8,989 bases of DNA from Chlamydiae bacterium RIFCSPHIGHO2_12_FULL_27_8 (GTDB taxonomy: Bacteria; Chlamydiota; Chlamydiia; Chlamydiales; SM23-39). Numbering within the stretch: position 1 is the first letter of the stretch; each line of letters opens with the position of its first letter. A program made the position numbers and the translations under genes. A model generated the notes under the pieces. That model was not told the origin of the DNA. It did no database searches and worked only from the letters and a program-made list of their open reading frames with translations. The stretch covers positions 1 through 8,989 of the forward strand of contig MGLU01000016.1 of the NCBI GenBank assembly GCA_001796155.1, read 5' to 3'. Shown here one piece after another: positions 1 to 7,293 of this stretch.

Positions 1-461
1 ACTACTTTTTTTACCTTTGTTTTAACTAAATTTTCTTTAATTATTGGCGCCATAAAAGCTACGTGCCAGTCATGGATATGTGCAATGTCTATATCTCCCA
101 GTTCCTTTAAAAGAAGACATGAAGCTTTTGAAAAAAATAAAAATTTTTCTATATCAATTTTGTAGCCGTAAACCCTTTTTTTTTCAAAATATTGATTTTT
201 TGGATCAATTAAATAAATTTCTATATTATTTATATAGCCTTTATAAATATTTGTCTTAATATGCCCTTTTTTAGTAGAAACTAGTAAGTTTTTTTTGAAA
301 ATTCTTAAATTTTTAATCTTTTCAATTTTTAAATATCTGTATTTCGGAAGAATCAAAATAGTATCTTTATCTAAAGCCTTTGTAAGGCCCCCTACAACTT
401 CTCCAAGTCCCCCAACCTTTATAAGCGGAGTGCATTCTGCTGATATATGTGCTATTTTCAA
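1..461 (-). CDS. glgA: Glycogen/starch synthase (GT5), N-terminal part, runs off left edge
   Basis: Reading the minus strand from 461 gives 153 codons open to the window edge. The protein starts MKIAHISAECTPLIKVGGLG. The KVGGL element (residues 15-19) is the ADP-glucose/ADP-binding signature near the N-terminus of GT5 glycogen synthases. Further on, VYGYKIDIEKFLFFSKAS (about residues 97-114) and HIHDWHVAF (about 128-136) match the conserved 'NxxRFxxFSxA' and 'HxHDW' segments of the family. GlgA adds glucose from ADP-glucose to alpha-1,4-glucan chains in the cytoplasm. The start is TTG at 461-459: no ATG lies nearby, an in-frame TAA lies just upstream (479-477), and GAGG at 470-467 is well spaced. 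The C-terminal domain and the second ligand-binding half lie outside the window. The gene diverges from the tRNA-Gln/rplY cluster. Confidence 0.9.
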   Translation of the reverse strand, partial: MKIAHISAECTPLIKVGGLGEVVGGLTKALDKDTILILPKYRYLKIEKIKNLRIFKKNLLVSTKKGHIKTNIYKGYINNIEIYLIDPKNQYFEKKRVYGYKIDIEKFLFFSKASCLLLKELGDIDIAHIHDWHVAFMAPIIKENLVKTKVKKV

Positions 462-575
462 AATATCCTCAACTTAAGCCCCTTATACATACTAATATTT
501 TTTTTTAACACTATCTTTTTTTTGTATGTTGAAAAGAATTATTAAAATAGGTTATATTTTGTTTTTACTTTTTGT
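462..575. promoter_or_regulatory. Divergent promoter region between glgA and tRNA-Gln
   Basis: On the plus strand TTGAAA (529-534) and TATATT (553-558) are 18 bases apart and sit about 17 bases before the tRNA, a good sigma70-type promoter for it. On the minus strand TATAAG (487-482) with TGTTAA (510-505) and a 17-base spacer could drive glgA, starting close to its Shine-Dalgarno sequence. The minus-strand -35 is poor, so that half is less sure. Both are read by eye from consensus. Confidence 0.55.
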
Positions 576-647
576 TGGGGTGTCGCCAAGCGGTAAGGCA
601 GCGGTTTTTGGTACCGCCATGCGGAGGTTCGAATCCTTCCACCCCAA
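576..647 (+). tRNA. tRNA-Gln (anticodon UUG)
   Basis: The 72-base sequence folds as a cloverleaf. The acceptor stem TGGGGTG (576-582) pairs with CACCCCA (640-646), with discriminator A647. The anticodon stem GCGGT/ACCGC encloses the 7-base loop TTTTGGT with anticodon TTG. The T arm GGAGG/CCTTC (one G-T wobble) encloses TTCGAAT. The 5' half closely matches bacterial tRNA-Gln(UUG), including U1 and the D-arm GCCAAGCGGTAAGGC. CCA is not encoded (TAA follows), so CCA would be added by nucleotidyltransferase. Confidence 0.96.
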
Positions 648-818
648 TAATATTCCAAGGAATTATGCCTAAATTAGTAGGTAAGCCGTAAGAGCTTACG
701 GAGAGATTGGAAAAAAATATCCCATCTCATGGAATAACTAAAATCTTAGTATTCTTTTTATAATTTTTTGGATAATTTTATATTCCATTTATATGGAAAC
801 AATTTAAATAGGGGAACT
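648..818 (+). promoter_or_regulatory. Leader between tRNA-Gln and rplY with alternative RNA pairings
   Basis: This 171-base spacer holds several complementary segments. TATTCCA (651-657) can pair with TGGAATA (730-736), enclosing a hairpin CCGTAA/TTACGG (686-691/696-701, GAGC loop; alternatively 681-686 with 694-699) and a hairpin GAGAT.GG/CC.ATCTC (703-710/721-728). A second copy of TATTCCA (781-787) can pair with the same TGGAATA as an 8-bp helix with 729-736, or locally with ATGGAA (793-798). A TATAAT at 759-764 could be an internal -10 for rplY, but the matching -35 is poor. I match it to no riboswitch family. A cis-regulatory role is inference. Confidence 0.4.
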
Positions 819-1370
819 ATGGAATTAGAAGTTTTTAATAGAGAAAAAAAAGGAATAAATAAGCTTAGAGCATTTGATAATGTTCCTGGGGTTATCTATT
901 CAAAAGGTTCGGAAAATAAAAATATATTTTTTAAAAAAGCTGATTTTAAAAATATTTTATCTAAACTAAAAAGCGGTGATCTTTCAACGTTAGTTTTTAC
1001 ATTGAAAAATGAAAAAGAAAGTTTTAAAGCAATCGTAAAAGATATTCAGTATTTTATTACATCGTACGATGTTTCTCATGTTGATTTTATGAAAATAAAT
1101 GATAAAGAAGAAATATCTGTAAATGTTCCTGTCAGATTAAAAGGTGTTCAAGAATGCTCAGGTGTTAAACTTGGCGGATCTTTAATGCAGATGCTACGAG
1201 CTATCAAAATTAAATGTCTTCCAAAAAAAATGCCTAAAGAAATTGTTCTTGATGTAACAAATTTGAATATTGGAGATAGAATTAAAATTAATGAAATATC
1301 TTTAGATCAAGGGCTTAAAGTTAAAGCTAAAAATTTTAAAGAAGTTATTGTTTCAGTTATAAAAAAATAA
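819..1370 (+). CDS. rplY: 50S ribosomal protein bL25, CTC-type
   Basis: The 183-residue protein begins MELEVFNREKKGINKLRAFD and continues VPGVIYSKG, the usual bL25 N-terminal pattern (basic residues, then VPAVIYG). The N-terminal domain (about residues 1-85) is the 5S rRNA-binding part. The second beta-rich domain (about 95-183), with VPVRLKGVQECSGVKLGG and LNIGDRIKINEI, is the C-terminal domain of the longer CTC/TL5 form found outside gamma-proteobacteria. I chose ATG 819 over an upstream in-frame TTG (768): the conserved protein begins there and a purine-rich AGGGGA lies at 810-815, while the extra 17 residues resemble nothing in the family. It is the first protein gene of the operon and lies 2 bases before pth, the common rplY-pth pairing. 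Confidence 0.93.
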   Translation: MELEVFNREKKGINKLRAFDNVPGVIYSKGSENKNIFFKKADFKNILSKLKSGDLSTLVFTLKNEKESFKAIVKDIQYFITSYDVSHVDFMKINDKEEISVNVPVRLKGVQECSGVKLGGSLMQMLRAIKIKCLPKKMPKEIVLDVTNLNIGDRIKINEISLDQGLKVKAKNFKEVIVSVIKK

Positions 1371-1372
1371 TT

Positions 1373-1969
1373 ATGGAAAATTTTTTAATTGTCGGACTCG
1401 GAAATCCTGGAATATTGTATGAAAATACAAGACATAATATTGGCTTTAAAGTTGTAAAAGCTTTAGGAAAAAAATATAATTTGGAATTTAAAAAAGATAA
1501 AAAATTAAATTCTAAAATAGCTTTTGGAAAGATTTTAAATAAGGAAGTTTTGTTGCTTTTGCCTCTGACTTATATGAATAATTCAGGGCAGGCTGTTAGA
1601 AACTGCTTAGACTATTACAAAGTAGATATTAAAAACATTTTAGTTGTTGTAGATGATACTGAAATTAGTTTTGAAGAATTCAGATTAAAAAAAGATAGTT
1701 CTTCAGGTGGACACAACGGTTTGAAAAGTATAGAACATTTTTTAAAAACCAATAGTTATAAAAGATTAAGAATAGGTGTAGGAAGATCCGGTGTTGAACT
1801 TTCAAAATTTGTTCTTCAAAGGTTTTCAAAAGATGAAAAACCAAAATTAAAAAATATTATAGAAAAATCTATCGAAATAATTGAGGGTTTTTTAACTGAA
1901 GGATTTGAAAAAACTTCAAATATTGGAAATATTAAATTAAATAAATTTAAAGAGGAAAAAAATGAATAG
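1373..1969 (+). CDS. pth: Peptidyl-tRNA hydrolase
   Basis: Cytoplasmic Pth cleaves the ester bond in peptidyl-tRNAs that fall off the ribosome, recycling the tRNA. The 198-residue protein has the full set of family residues: GLGNPG with N11, the catalytic base H21 in TRHN, N69 in TYMNNSGQAV, D94 in VVVDD, and N115 in GGHNGLKS. These correspond to E. coli N10, H20, N68, D93 and N114. The length is normal. The start lies 2 bases after the rplY stop without a clear Shine-Dalgarno sequence, so translation is probably coupled to rplY. The last codons overlap rpsF by 8 bases and carry its ribosome binding site (GAGGAA). Confidence 0.96.
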   Translation: MENFLIVGLGNPGILYENTRHNIGFKVVKALGKKYNLEFKKDKKLNSKIAFGKILNKEVLLLLPLTYMNNSGQAVRNCLDYYKVDIKNILVVVDDTEISFEEFRLKKDSSSGGHNGLKSIEHFLKTNSYKRLRIGVGRSGVELSKFVLQRFSKDEKPKLKNIIEKSIEIIEGFLTEGFEKTSNIGNIKLNKFKEEKNE

Positions 1970-2309
1970 TGAGAAAAAGCGTCTATATGAAGGAATGTTT
2001 ATCATAAATTCCGGTCTATCAGAAGATGCAAGAAAAAAAACTCTGGAAAGAGTTACCAAACTTATTGAAGAGCGTGGTGGAGTTTTAAAAAAAATTCATG
2101 AAATGGGAAAAAGAAGACTAGCTTATGAGATAAATAAAAAAAGAGAAGGTTTTTATTACCTTTTATATTTTGATTTCCCATCAAAATATATTCTTGAAAT
2201 AACAAAAGAACTTCATTTAAATGAAGATTTAATCAGATTTATCATATTAAAAGCTGAGGAAGTTTTAGAAGTACTAGAATTTAAATCACTTGCAGCTCAA
2301 AACTACTAG
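1962..2309 (+). CDS. rpsF: 30S ribosomal protein bS6
   Basis: The 115-residue protein starts [20 protein letters not shown] and has the bS6 core: YEGMFII, the helix [13 protein letters not shown], and [23 protein letters not shown]. bS6 binds the central domain of 16S rRNA as a heterodimer with bS18, encoded next. The start overlaps the end of pth by 8 bases in another frame, preceded by GAGGAA, so the two are translationally coupled. The long acidic C-terminal tail of some bS6 proteins is absent; it ends in FKSLAAQNY. Confidence 0.95.
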   Translation: MNSEKKRLYEGMFIINSGLSEDARKKTLERVTKLIEERGGVLKKIHEMGKRRLAYEINKKREGFYYLLYFDFPSKYILEITKELHLNEDLIRFIILKAEEVLEVLEFKSLAAQNY

Positions 2310-2320
2310 GAGAAGAAAAG

Positions 2321-2557
2321 ATGGCAGAAAAATTACAAAAAAATTTATCTAAAATTACTAAGACAAATATGTCCGGTTTAGGTATTAAAAATATCGATTA
2401 TAAAGATATCGATAACTTAAAGTTTTTTATTACCGAAAGAGGCAAGATTCTACCAAGAAGAATTACAGGTGTCTCATTTTATTTTCAAAGAAAACTAAAA
2501 AATGCAATTAAAAGAGCAAGACATATTGCTTTATTGCCGTTTGTAACAGAAGACTAG
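2321..2557 (+). CDS. rpsR: 30S ribosomal protein bS18
   Basis: The 78-residue protein has the bS18 signature: [28 protein letters not shown], then [19 protein letters not shown]. It is the bS6 partner in the 30S platform. An AGGAG motif (2309-2313) precedes the ATG. No ssb or priB gene lies between rpsF and rpsR, unlike Firmicutes or many gamma-proteobacteria. The N-terminal 25 residues are basic and variable, as usual. The conserved cysteine pair of zinc-binding (C+) paralogs is missing, so this is the C- form. Confidence 0.95.
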   Translation: MAEKLQKNLSKITKTNMSGLGIKNIDYKDIDNLKFFITERGKILPRRITGVSFYFQRKLKNAIKRARHIALLPFVTED

Positions 2558-2566
2558 GAGAAAAAA

Positions 2567-3100
2567 ATGAAACAAAAACAGAAATTATTATTAATTAAAG
2601 ATGTAGAAGATCTTGGAAAAAGCGGTGAGGTCGTTGCTGTAAAAGCCGGCTTTGCAAGAAATTTTTTAATTCCAAACCAATTTGCTGAATATGCAAATAG
2701 AAATGTTTTAAGAAAACAGCAAAAACTTCAGGAAGAAAGAAAAATTATTTCTTCTCAACTTAGAGAAGAATCTTTAAAATTAAAAGAAGAACTTGAAAAA
2801 CTAAGTCTTTCTATTAAAGTAAAAGTAGATCCGGATGGCAAAATGTACGGATCTGTATTTCATCCTGAAATTTTAGATCTTTTGGAAAAAGAAAATGTTT
2901 CTTTAACAAAAAGAAATATAGCTCTTAGAAAACCAATTAAAGAAATTGGTGAATTTGAAATTCCAATTAAATTGAAAGAAGAAGTTAATGCAACTCTGAA
3001 ATTGAAAATTGTACCTGATAAAATAGTAAAAAAAGAAGCTGTAAAAGAGAAACAAGAACAAAAAGAAGAAATTAAAAAAGAAGACGAAGAAAATAAATGA
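2567..3100 (+). CDS. rplI: 50S ribosomal protein bL9 with a charged C-terminal tail
   Basis: bL9 binds domain V of 23S rRNA near the L1 stalk and helps maintain reading frame. The N-terminal domain carries the signature LIKDVEDLGKSGEVVAVKAGFARNFLIP in two overlapping parts (residues 9-37). A lysine/glutamate-rich connecting helix follows (about 45-80), then the C-terminal domain with DPDGKMYGSVF (about 87-97) and KLKEEVNATLKLKIVP. At 177 residues it is longer than the usual 148 or so. The excess is a K/E-rich tail (about residues 153-177), low in complexity and probably disordered. AGGAG (2555-2559) precedes the ATG. The stop overlaps the ispE start as ATGA. Confidence 0.95.
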   Translation: MKQKQKLLLIKDVEDLGKSGEVVAVKAGFARNFLIPNQFAEYANRNVLRKQQKLQEERKIISSQLREESLKLKEELEKLSLSIKVKVDPDGKMYGSVFHPEILDLLEKENVSLTKRNIALRKPIKEIGEFEIPIKLKEEVNATLKLKIVPDKIVKKEAVKEKQEQKEEIKKEDEENK

Positions 3101-3921
3101 TGAAAAGATACCTTTCTCCTGCAAAAGTTAATATTTTTTTTAAGGTATTAAATAAAAGAGAGGATGGTTTTCATAATATTTATTCTTTATATCAGGCAGT
3201 TTCTTTATTTGATGAAATAAGCTTTGAAATATCTAAAAAAGATAGTTTTTTTTCTAGTGACCCTTCATTGAATTTTGAAGATAATCTAATAAAAAAAGCT
3301 ATTTTTTTGTTTAGAGAAAAAACAAAAATTTTAAATCCATTAAAAATAAATCTAAAAAAAAATATTCCTATTCAGGCAGGTCTCGGCGGAGGATCTTCAA
3401 ATGCTGCCACAACTCTTTTTGCATTAAACGAAATTTTTAATTTTCCACTTAGTGAAAAAGAGCTTTTTGAGCTTTCAAAAAATATTGGAAGCGACACCTT
3501 TTTTTTTTTCTCAAATGGATCAGCTCTTTGTTCCAAAAGAGGGGAAGAATTTGAAAATTTTAAATTTTTAAATCTTGAATTTTATATTTTTAAACCATTT
3601 TTTGGAATGGACACAAAATCTGTTTTTACAAATTTGAATTTAAATAATTTAAAATCTATAGATATTCATGAAGTTAGAGAAAATTTAAAAAATGATAAAA
3701 TTTCAATATTTAATGATTTGGAAGCTTCAGCTTTTTCTTTAAATCCTGAGCTTCTAAAAATTAAAAATTTGCTTTTAGAAAATTTTGATACTGTTTCTAT
3801 GTCAGGAAGCGGATCTTCTTTTATATGCTTTAATAAAAAATCTAAAAAAGTTTTAGAAAATTTTTTGCAATATAAAGTCTTTACTATCCAAAGAAAAGAA
3901 AAAAGTTGGTATTCTTTTTAA
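3097..3921 (+). CDS. ispE: 4-diphosphocytidyl-2-C-methyl-D-erythritol kinase (MEP pathway)
   Basis: IspE is a cytoplasmic GHMP kinase. It phosphorylates CDP-methylerythritol at the 2-hydroxyl with ATP, step four of the MEP route to isoprenoid precursors. Visible motifs are SPAKVNIFF with lysine K10, REDGFHNIYSLYQ (substrate side), the ATP-binding loop PIQAGLGGGSSNAA (91-104), GSD (131-133) with candidate catalytic D133, and the C-terminal MSGSGSSFICF. Length, 274 residues, is normal. After D133 the usual 'VPFF' is replaced by TFFFF, encoded by an 11-T run (3499-3509). The ATG overlaps the rplI stop; a second ATG at 3100 is an equally possible start. The neighbour hldD follows after 17 bases. 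Confidence 0.92.
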   Translation: MMKRYLSPAKVNIFFKVLNKREDGFHNIYSLYQAVSLFDEISFEISKKDSFFSSDPSLNFEDNLIKKAIFLFREKTKILNPLKINLKKNIPIQAGLGGGSSNAATTLFALNEIFNFPLSEKELFELSKNIGSDTFFFFSNGSALCSKRGEEFENFKFLNLEFYIFKPFFGMDTKSVFTNLNLNNLKSIDIHEVRENLKNDKISIFNDLEASAFSLNPELLKIKNLLLENFDTVSMSGSGSSFICFNKKSKKVLENFLQYKVFTIQRKEKSWYSF

Positions 3922-3938
3922 AAAAACAAAAAAGTTTT

Positions 3939-4913
3939 ATGAAAAGAAATAAAATAGTTGTAACAGGTGCAGCAGGTTTTATCGGCTCTGCTCTTGTAAA
4001 ATATCTAAATGAACAAAATATAAAAAACATTTTTATTGTTGACGATCTTAGAAATGAAAAATGGAAAAATTTAGTAGGCAAAAATTTTTTGGACATTTTT
4101 TCAAAAGATGATATTTATGAAAATTTAAAAAAAAATAAAAATGAAATTTTAGCTATTTTTCATTTAGGAGCTTGTTCTGATACAACATGCACCGATGAAG
4201 AATATCTTTTAAATAATAATTTTCGCTTTACAAAAAAATTATGTGAGTTTGCTTTAGAAAATAATATTAGATTTATTTATGCATCCTCTGCAGCAACTTA
4301 CGGCGATGGTACATCCGGTTTTAAAGATGATATTGAAAATATTGAAAATTTAAGACCTATTAATATGTATGCATATTCAAAACAGCTTTTTGATCTTTGG
4401 GCTAAATCTAATAATATTTTAGATAAAATTGCAGGTTTAAAATATTTTAATGTTTTCGGGCCAAATGAGTATCATAAAAATGACATGGCTTCAATGATTT
4501 ATAAAATGAAAAATATTGTACAAAAAGATAAAAAGGTTTTTTTATTCAAATCAAATGATTTAAAAAATTTTAAAGATGGAGAACAGAAGAGAGATTTTAT
4601 TTATGTAAAAGATGCAGTTCAAATGACATATCTTTTTTTGGAAAATCCAAATGTAAACGGACTCTTTAATATTGGATCCGGAACTGCTTCAAGTTGGATT
4701 GATCTCGCTTCTTCTCTTTTTAATGCATTGAATGTTCAAAAAAATATTGAATTTATAGATATGCCGAAAAATTTACTTTCTCAATATCAAAATTATACCT
4801 GTGCAGATATGACAAAATTTTTTAGCTTTTTTAAAAATTTTAAAATTACTAACATAAATGATTCTGTAAATGATTATGTTAAAAATTATTTGATTGAAGA
4901 TAAAAGATGGTAA
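3939..4913 (+). CDS. hldD: ADP-L-glycero-D-manno-heptose 6-epimerase
   Basis: HldD (RfaD) is an NADP-dependent short-chain dehydrogenase/reductase. It converts ADP-D-glycero- to ADP-L-glycero-beta-D-manno-heptose, the last step in making the LPS inner-core heptose donor. Evidence includes the Rossmann motif GAAGFIG (10-16), HLGACSDTTCTD (75-86), YASSAATYG (114-122), the catalytic YxxxK at Y144-K148 (YAYSK), RYFNV-like KYFNVFGPNEYHKNDMASM with the conserved lysine, and KRDFIYVKD. It matches the E. coli enzyme along its whole length (324 residues). I chose ATG 3939 because the nucleotide-binding strand begins at once; an in-frame TTG at 3906 would add 11 residues inside the ispE end. No clear Shine-Dalgarno sequence is seen, suggesting coupling. 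The end overlaps hldE by 7 bases. Confidence 0.95.
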   Translation: MKRNKIVVTGAAGFIGSALVKYLNEQNIKNIFIVDDLRNEKWKNLVGKNFLDIFSKDDIYENLKKNKNEILAIFHLGACSDTTCTDEEYLLNNNFRFTKKLCEFALENNIRFIYASSAATYGDGTSGFKDDIENIENLRPINMYAYSKQLFDLWAKSNNILDKIAGLKYFNVFGPNEYHKNDMASMIYKMKNIVQKDKKVFLFKSNDLKNFKDGEQKRDFIYVKDAVQMTYLFLENPNVNGLFNIGSGTASSWIDLASSLFNALNVQKNIEFIDMPKNLLSQYQNYTCADMTKFFSFFKNFKITNINDSVNDYVKNYLIEDKRW

Positions 4914-6232
4914 AACTTTCCGGTACAATTTCTCAATTCAGAAAAATCAATGCTTTAGTCGCAGGGGATTTTATGGTTGATAAATACACCTACGGTAAAA
5001 TTGATAGAATATCTCCCGAAGCACCTGTTCCTGTATTGAATATTTTAAAAGAAGAATATAAGGCAGGCGGAGCCGGAAATGTTCTTTTGAATTTAATGTC
5101 TTTAGGTGCAAATGTTACTGCTTTAGGAAGAGTTGGTGATGATATTACTTCTCAAATTCTAATCAATAGTTTTAAAAGTGCTAATGTAGATACAAATTAT
5201 CTTTTTTTGCAAAAAAGTTTTAAAACTCCTTTGAAAAATAGATTTTTAGTTGAAAATCATCAGCTTCTCAGAGTCGATGATGAACTTATTATTGAAAATA
5301 CTAATGAGCTGGAGAAAAATATTTTTTTAAATTTTGAAAATATTTTAAAAAATATAGATGTTATTACAATTTCTGATTATGGAAAGGGCTTTTTGTCCAA
5401 AAGTTTATTGTCCTCATTAATTTTTTTTGCAAATAATAAAAATATTCCCGTAATCGTTGATCCAAAAGGAAATGACTTTTCCAAATATAGAGATGCTTTT
5501 CTAATTAAACCTAACTTAAAAGAGGCATATACTGCCGCCAATTTAAATTTAAATGAAGATTTAACTTTAGTTGCTAAAAAACTTTTAGATCAAACTAAAG
5601 CAAAATACTTGATGATAACACGGTCAGAAAAAGGCGTTTCCCTTTTTTATGAAGATGTTAGAAATGATTTTAAAGTTGTTTCTAAAGATGTTAAAGATGT
5701 AACAGGAGCAGGGGATTCAGTTCTTGCAATGATGTCTTTTTCTATTGCTAATAAAATTGATGTGAATACCGCTTGTCAGCTTTCCAATATTATTGCATCT
5801 ATTGCAATAGAACAGGTCGGATGTAGTCAGGTCAATATGGAACAGTTTATTAAAAGACTTGTAGAACAGGATGGAGAAAGTAAGATTTTTGATATTGAAC
5901 ATATTGATGTGTTAAAAAAAATATTAGTTGATAAACCTTTTTCTCTTTTAGCACTTAGAACTAACAAAATGAGCAATCTTCTTTTCAAAACAATCAAAAA
6001 TATGTCTAAAAAAAACTTTTTAATAATTTATTTGGTTCATGACAATGTTGATGATGATTTTATAGAGATTTTACTTTCATTAGATGAAGTGAATTTTATT
6101 ATTTTAGATAGTGAAAATTTAAAAAAAGTGTGTATTGAAATTCATCCTAAAAACATTTTACTTTTAGATGATGATAAATTAACTGAAATTGAACATTTTG
6201 ATGTTTTTGAAGAACATTTGCTTCAAAAATAA
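4907..6232 (+). CDS. hldE: D-glycero-beta-D-manno-heptose 7-phosphate kinase with degenerate nucleotidyltransferase-like C-terminal domain
   Basis: Residues 1 to about 325 form a PfkB-family heptose kinase, which phosphorylates heptose 7-phosphate at C1. Seen are GDFMVDKYTYGKIDRISPEAPVPV in overlapping parts (20-43), GGAGNVLLN (54-62), NHQLLRVDDE (117-126), SDYGKG (156-161), VDPKGNDFSKYRDAFLIKPN (184-203), and DVTGAGDS (264-271) with catalytic base D270. In bifunctional HldE a C-terminal ADP-heptose-forming nucleotidyltransferase with 'GCFDLLHxGH' follows. Here residues about 330-441 keep the size and a matching layout (DDDFIEILLSLDEVNFIILD...LKKVCIEIHPKNILLLDDD resembles the 'R..vL.al..Vd.vv.f...P..li..l.Pd.lvkG.dy' half). 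They lack any HxGH or GCFD motif, so that activity is probably lost here. hldD overlaps just upstream. The gene ends 11 bases from convergent mnmA. Confidence 0.88.
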   Translation: MVKLSGTISQFRKINALVAGDFMVDKYTYGKIDRISPEAPVPVLNILKEEYKAGGAGNVLLNLMSLGANVTALGRVGDDITSQILINSFKSANVDTNYLFLQKSFKTPLKNRFLVENHQLLRVDDELIIENTNELEKNIFLNFENILKNIDVITISDYGKGFLSKSLLSSLIFFANNKNIPVIVDPKGNDFSKYRDAFLIKPNLKEAYTAANLNLNEDLTLVAKKLLDQTKAKYLMITRSEKGVSLFYEDVRNDFKVVSKDVKDVTGAGDSVLAMMSFSIANKIDVNTACQLSNIIASIAIEQVGCSQVNMEQFIKRLVEQDGESKIFDIEHIDVLKKILVDKPFSLLALRTNKMSNLLFKTIKNMSKKNFLIIYLVHDNVDDDFIEILLSLDEVNFIILDSENLKKVCIEIHPKNILLLDDDKLTEIEHFDVFEEHLLQK

Positions 6233-6243
6233 AAGATTGATTA

Positions 6244-7293
6244 TTAAGAGGTGCAAATGATAACGGCTCCGCCTAAACAAATGTTGTTTTTATAAAATAC
6301 AATAGACTGGCCTTCAGTAACAGCTCTTTGAGATTTATCAAATGATACAAATATTCTATCGTTTTCTATTTTTTCTATAGTACATTCTTGATCCTCTTGT
6401 CTATATCTAATTTTAGCATTGCACTTAAATGGCGTTGCAATATCAAAAAATTGGTTTACCCAAGATATGTTATTTGCAATTAAAGTATTTGAAAAAAGAT
6501 CTTTTGAGTCTTCTCCTTGACAAACATAGAGTGTATTTGTTTTAGCATCTTTTTTATATACAAAATATGCATCGCCTTTTCCACCAATTTTAAGTCCTTT
6601 CCTCTGCCCTATAGTATAAAAACTTATTCCATCATGGCTGCCTAAAATTTTTCCATCTTTTGATTTAATATTACCTTTTTTAAATGAAATAAAATCGGAG
6701 AGAAAATTTGTAAATTTTCTCTCTCCTATAAAACATATTCCTGTAGAATCTTTTTTATTGTGATTTATAAAATTTTGTTCTTTTGCAATTTTTCTAACCT
6801 CTTCTTTTTTTAAATGGCCGATTGGAAAAATAACCTTTTCTAAAATTTTTTTATTTAGGGTATATAAAAAATAGCTTTGATCCTTGTTTAAATCTATAGC
6901 TTTTAAAAGATTGAAATGTTCATCTATTTGTGCATAATGGCCCGTTGCCAAAAAATCTGCTTTTAAATTTAAAGCTTTTTTTAAAAAAAGATTAAATTTT
7001 ATCTCTTTATTGCACAAAATATCCGGATTGGGTGTTTTACCATTTTCAAAATCTTTTAAACATTTTTTAAAAACATTATCAAAATATTCTTCAGAAAAAT
7101 TTACTGTATAGTATGCAATATCAAGTTTTTCACAAACTTTTCTAACATCTTCAAAATCTTCTTTAGCAGGACAATTTTTATCATCCCAGTTTTTCATAAA
7201 GAGAGCTATTACATTATAACCCTGTTTTTTTAAAAGATATGCTGCAACTGAGGAATCAACTCCTCCTGACATGCCCACTACTACAGTTTTCAT
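6244..7293 (-). CDS. mnmA: tRNA-specific 2-thiouridylase
   Basis: MnmA (TrmU) adenylates and thiolates U34 in tRNA-Lys, -Glu and -Gln, taking sulfur from a relay. The tRNA-Gln(UUG) in this window would be a substrate. The 349-residue protein has the PP-loop SGGVDSS (9-15), the first catalytic cysteine C94 in PNPDILCNKEIKF, ATGHYA (116-121), DQSYFLY (138-144), the second catalytic cysteine C187 in STGICFIGERKF, GQRKGLKIGG, and the C-terminal beta-barrel (about 280-349). Both cysteines (E. coli C102 and C199) are kept. The start ATG overlaps the htpX stop (ATGA, 7290-7293), so the two are co-transcribed and probably coupled. It is convergent with hldE, with no clear terminator between. Confidence 0.97.
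   Translation of the reverse strand: MKTVVVGMSGGVDSSVAAYLLKKQGYNVIALFMKNWDDKNCPAKEDFEDVRKVCEKLDIAYYTVNFSEEYFDNVFKKCLKDFENGKTPNPDILCNKEIKFNLFLKKALNLKADFLATGHYAQIDEHFNLLKAIDLNKDQSYFLYTLNKKILEKVIFPIGHLKKEEVRKIAKEQNFINHNKKDSTGICFIGERKFTNFLSDFISFKKGNIKSKDGKILGSHDGISFYTIGQRKGLKIGGKGDAYFVYKKDAKTNTLYVCQGEDSKDLFSNTLIANNISWVNQFFDIATPFKCNAKIRYRQEDQECTIEKIENDRIFVSFDKSQRAVTEGQSIVFYKNNICLGGAVIICTS

Noticed and set aside
295..477. Plus-strand open frame of 60 codons
   Set aside because: It lies opposite the glgA coding strand, whose protein shows clear GT5 motifs; the plus-strand product has no recognisable features.
2903..3124. Minus-strand frame rich in F and S opposite rplI
   Set aside because: Shadow of the A-rich rplI end: its composition is the antisense of K/E codons.
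6215..6259. CATTTGC/GCAAATG inverted repeat across the hldE-mnmA junction as a bidirectional terminator
   Set aside because: Only 7 bp with a 31-base loop and no T-tract next to the stem; too weak to call.
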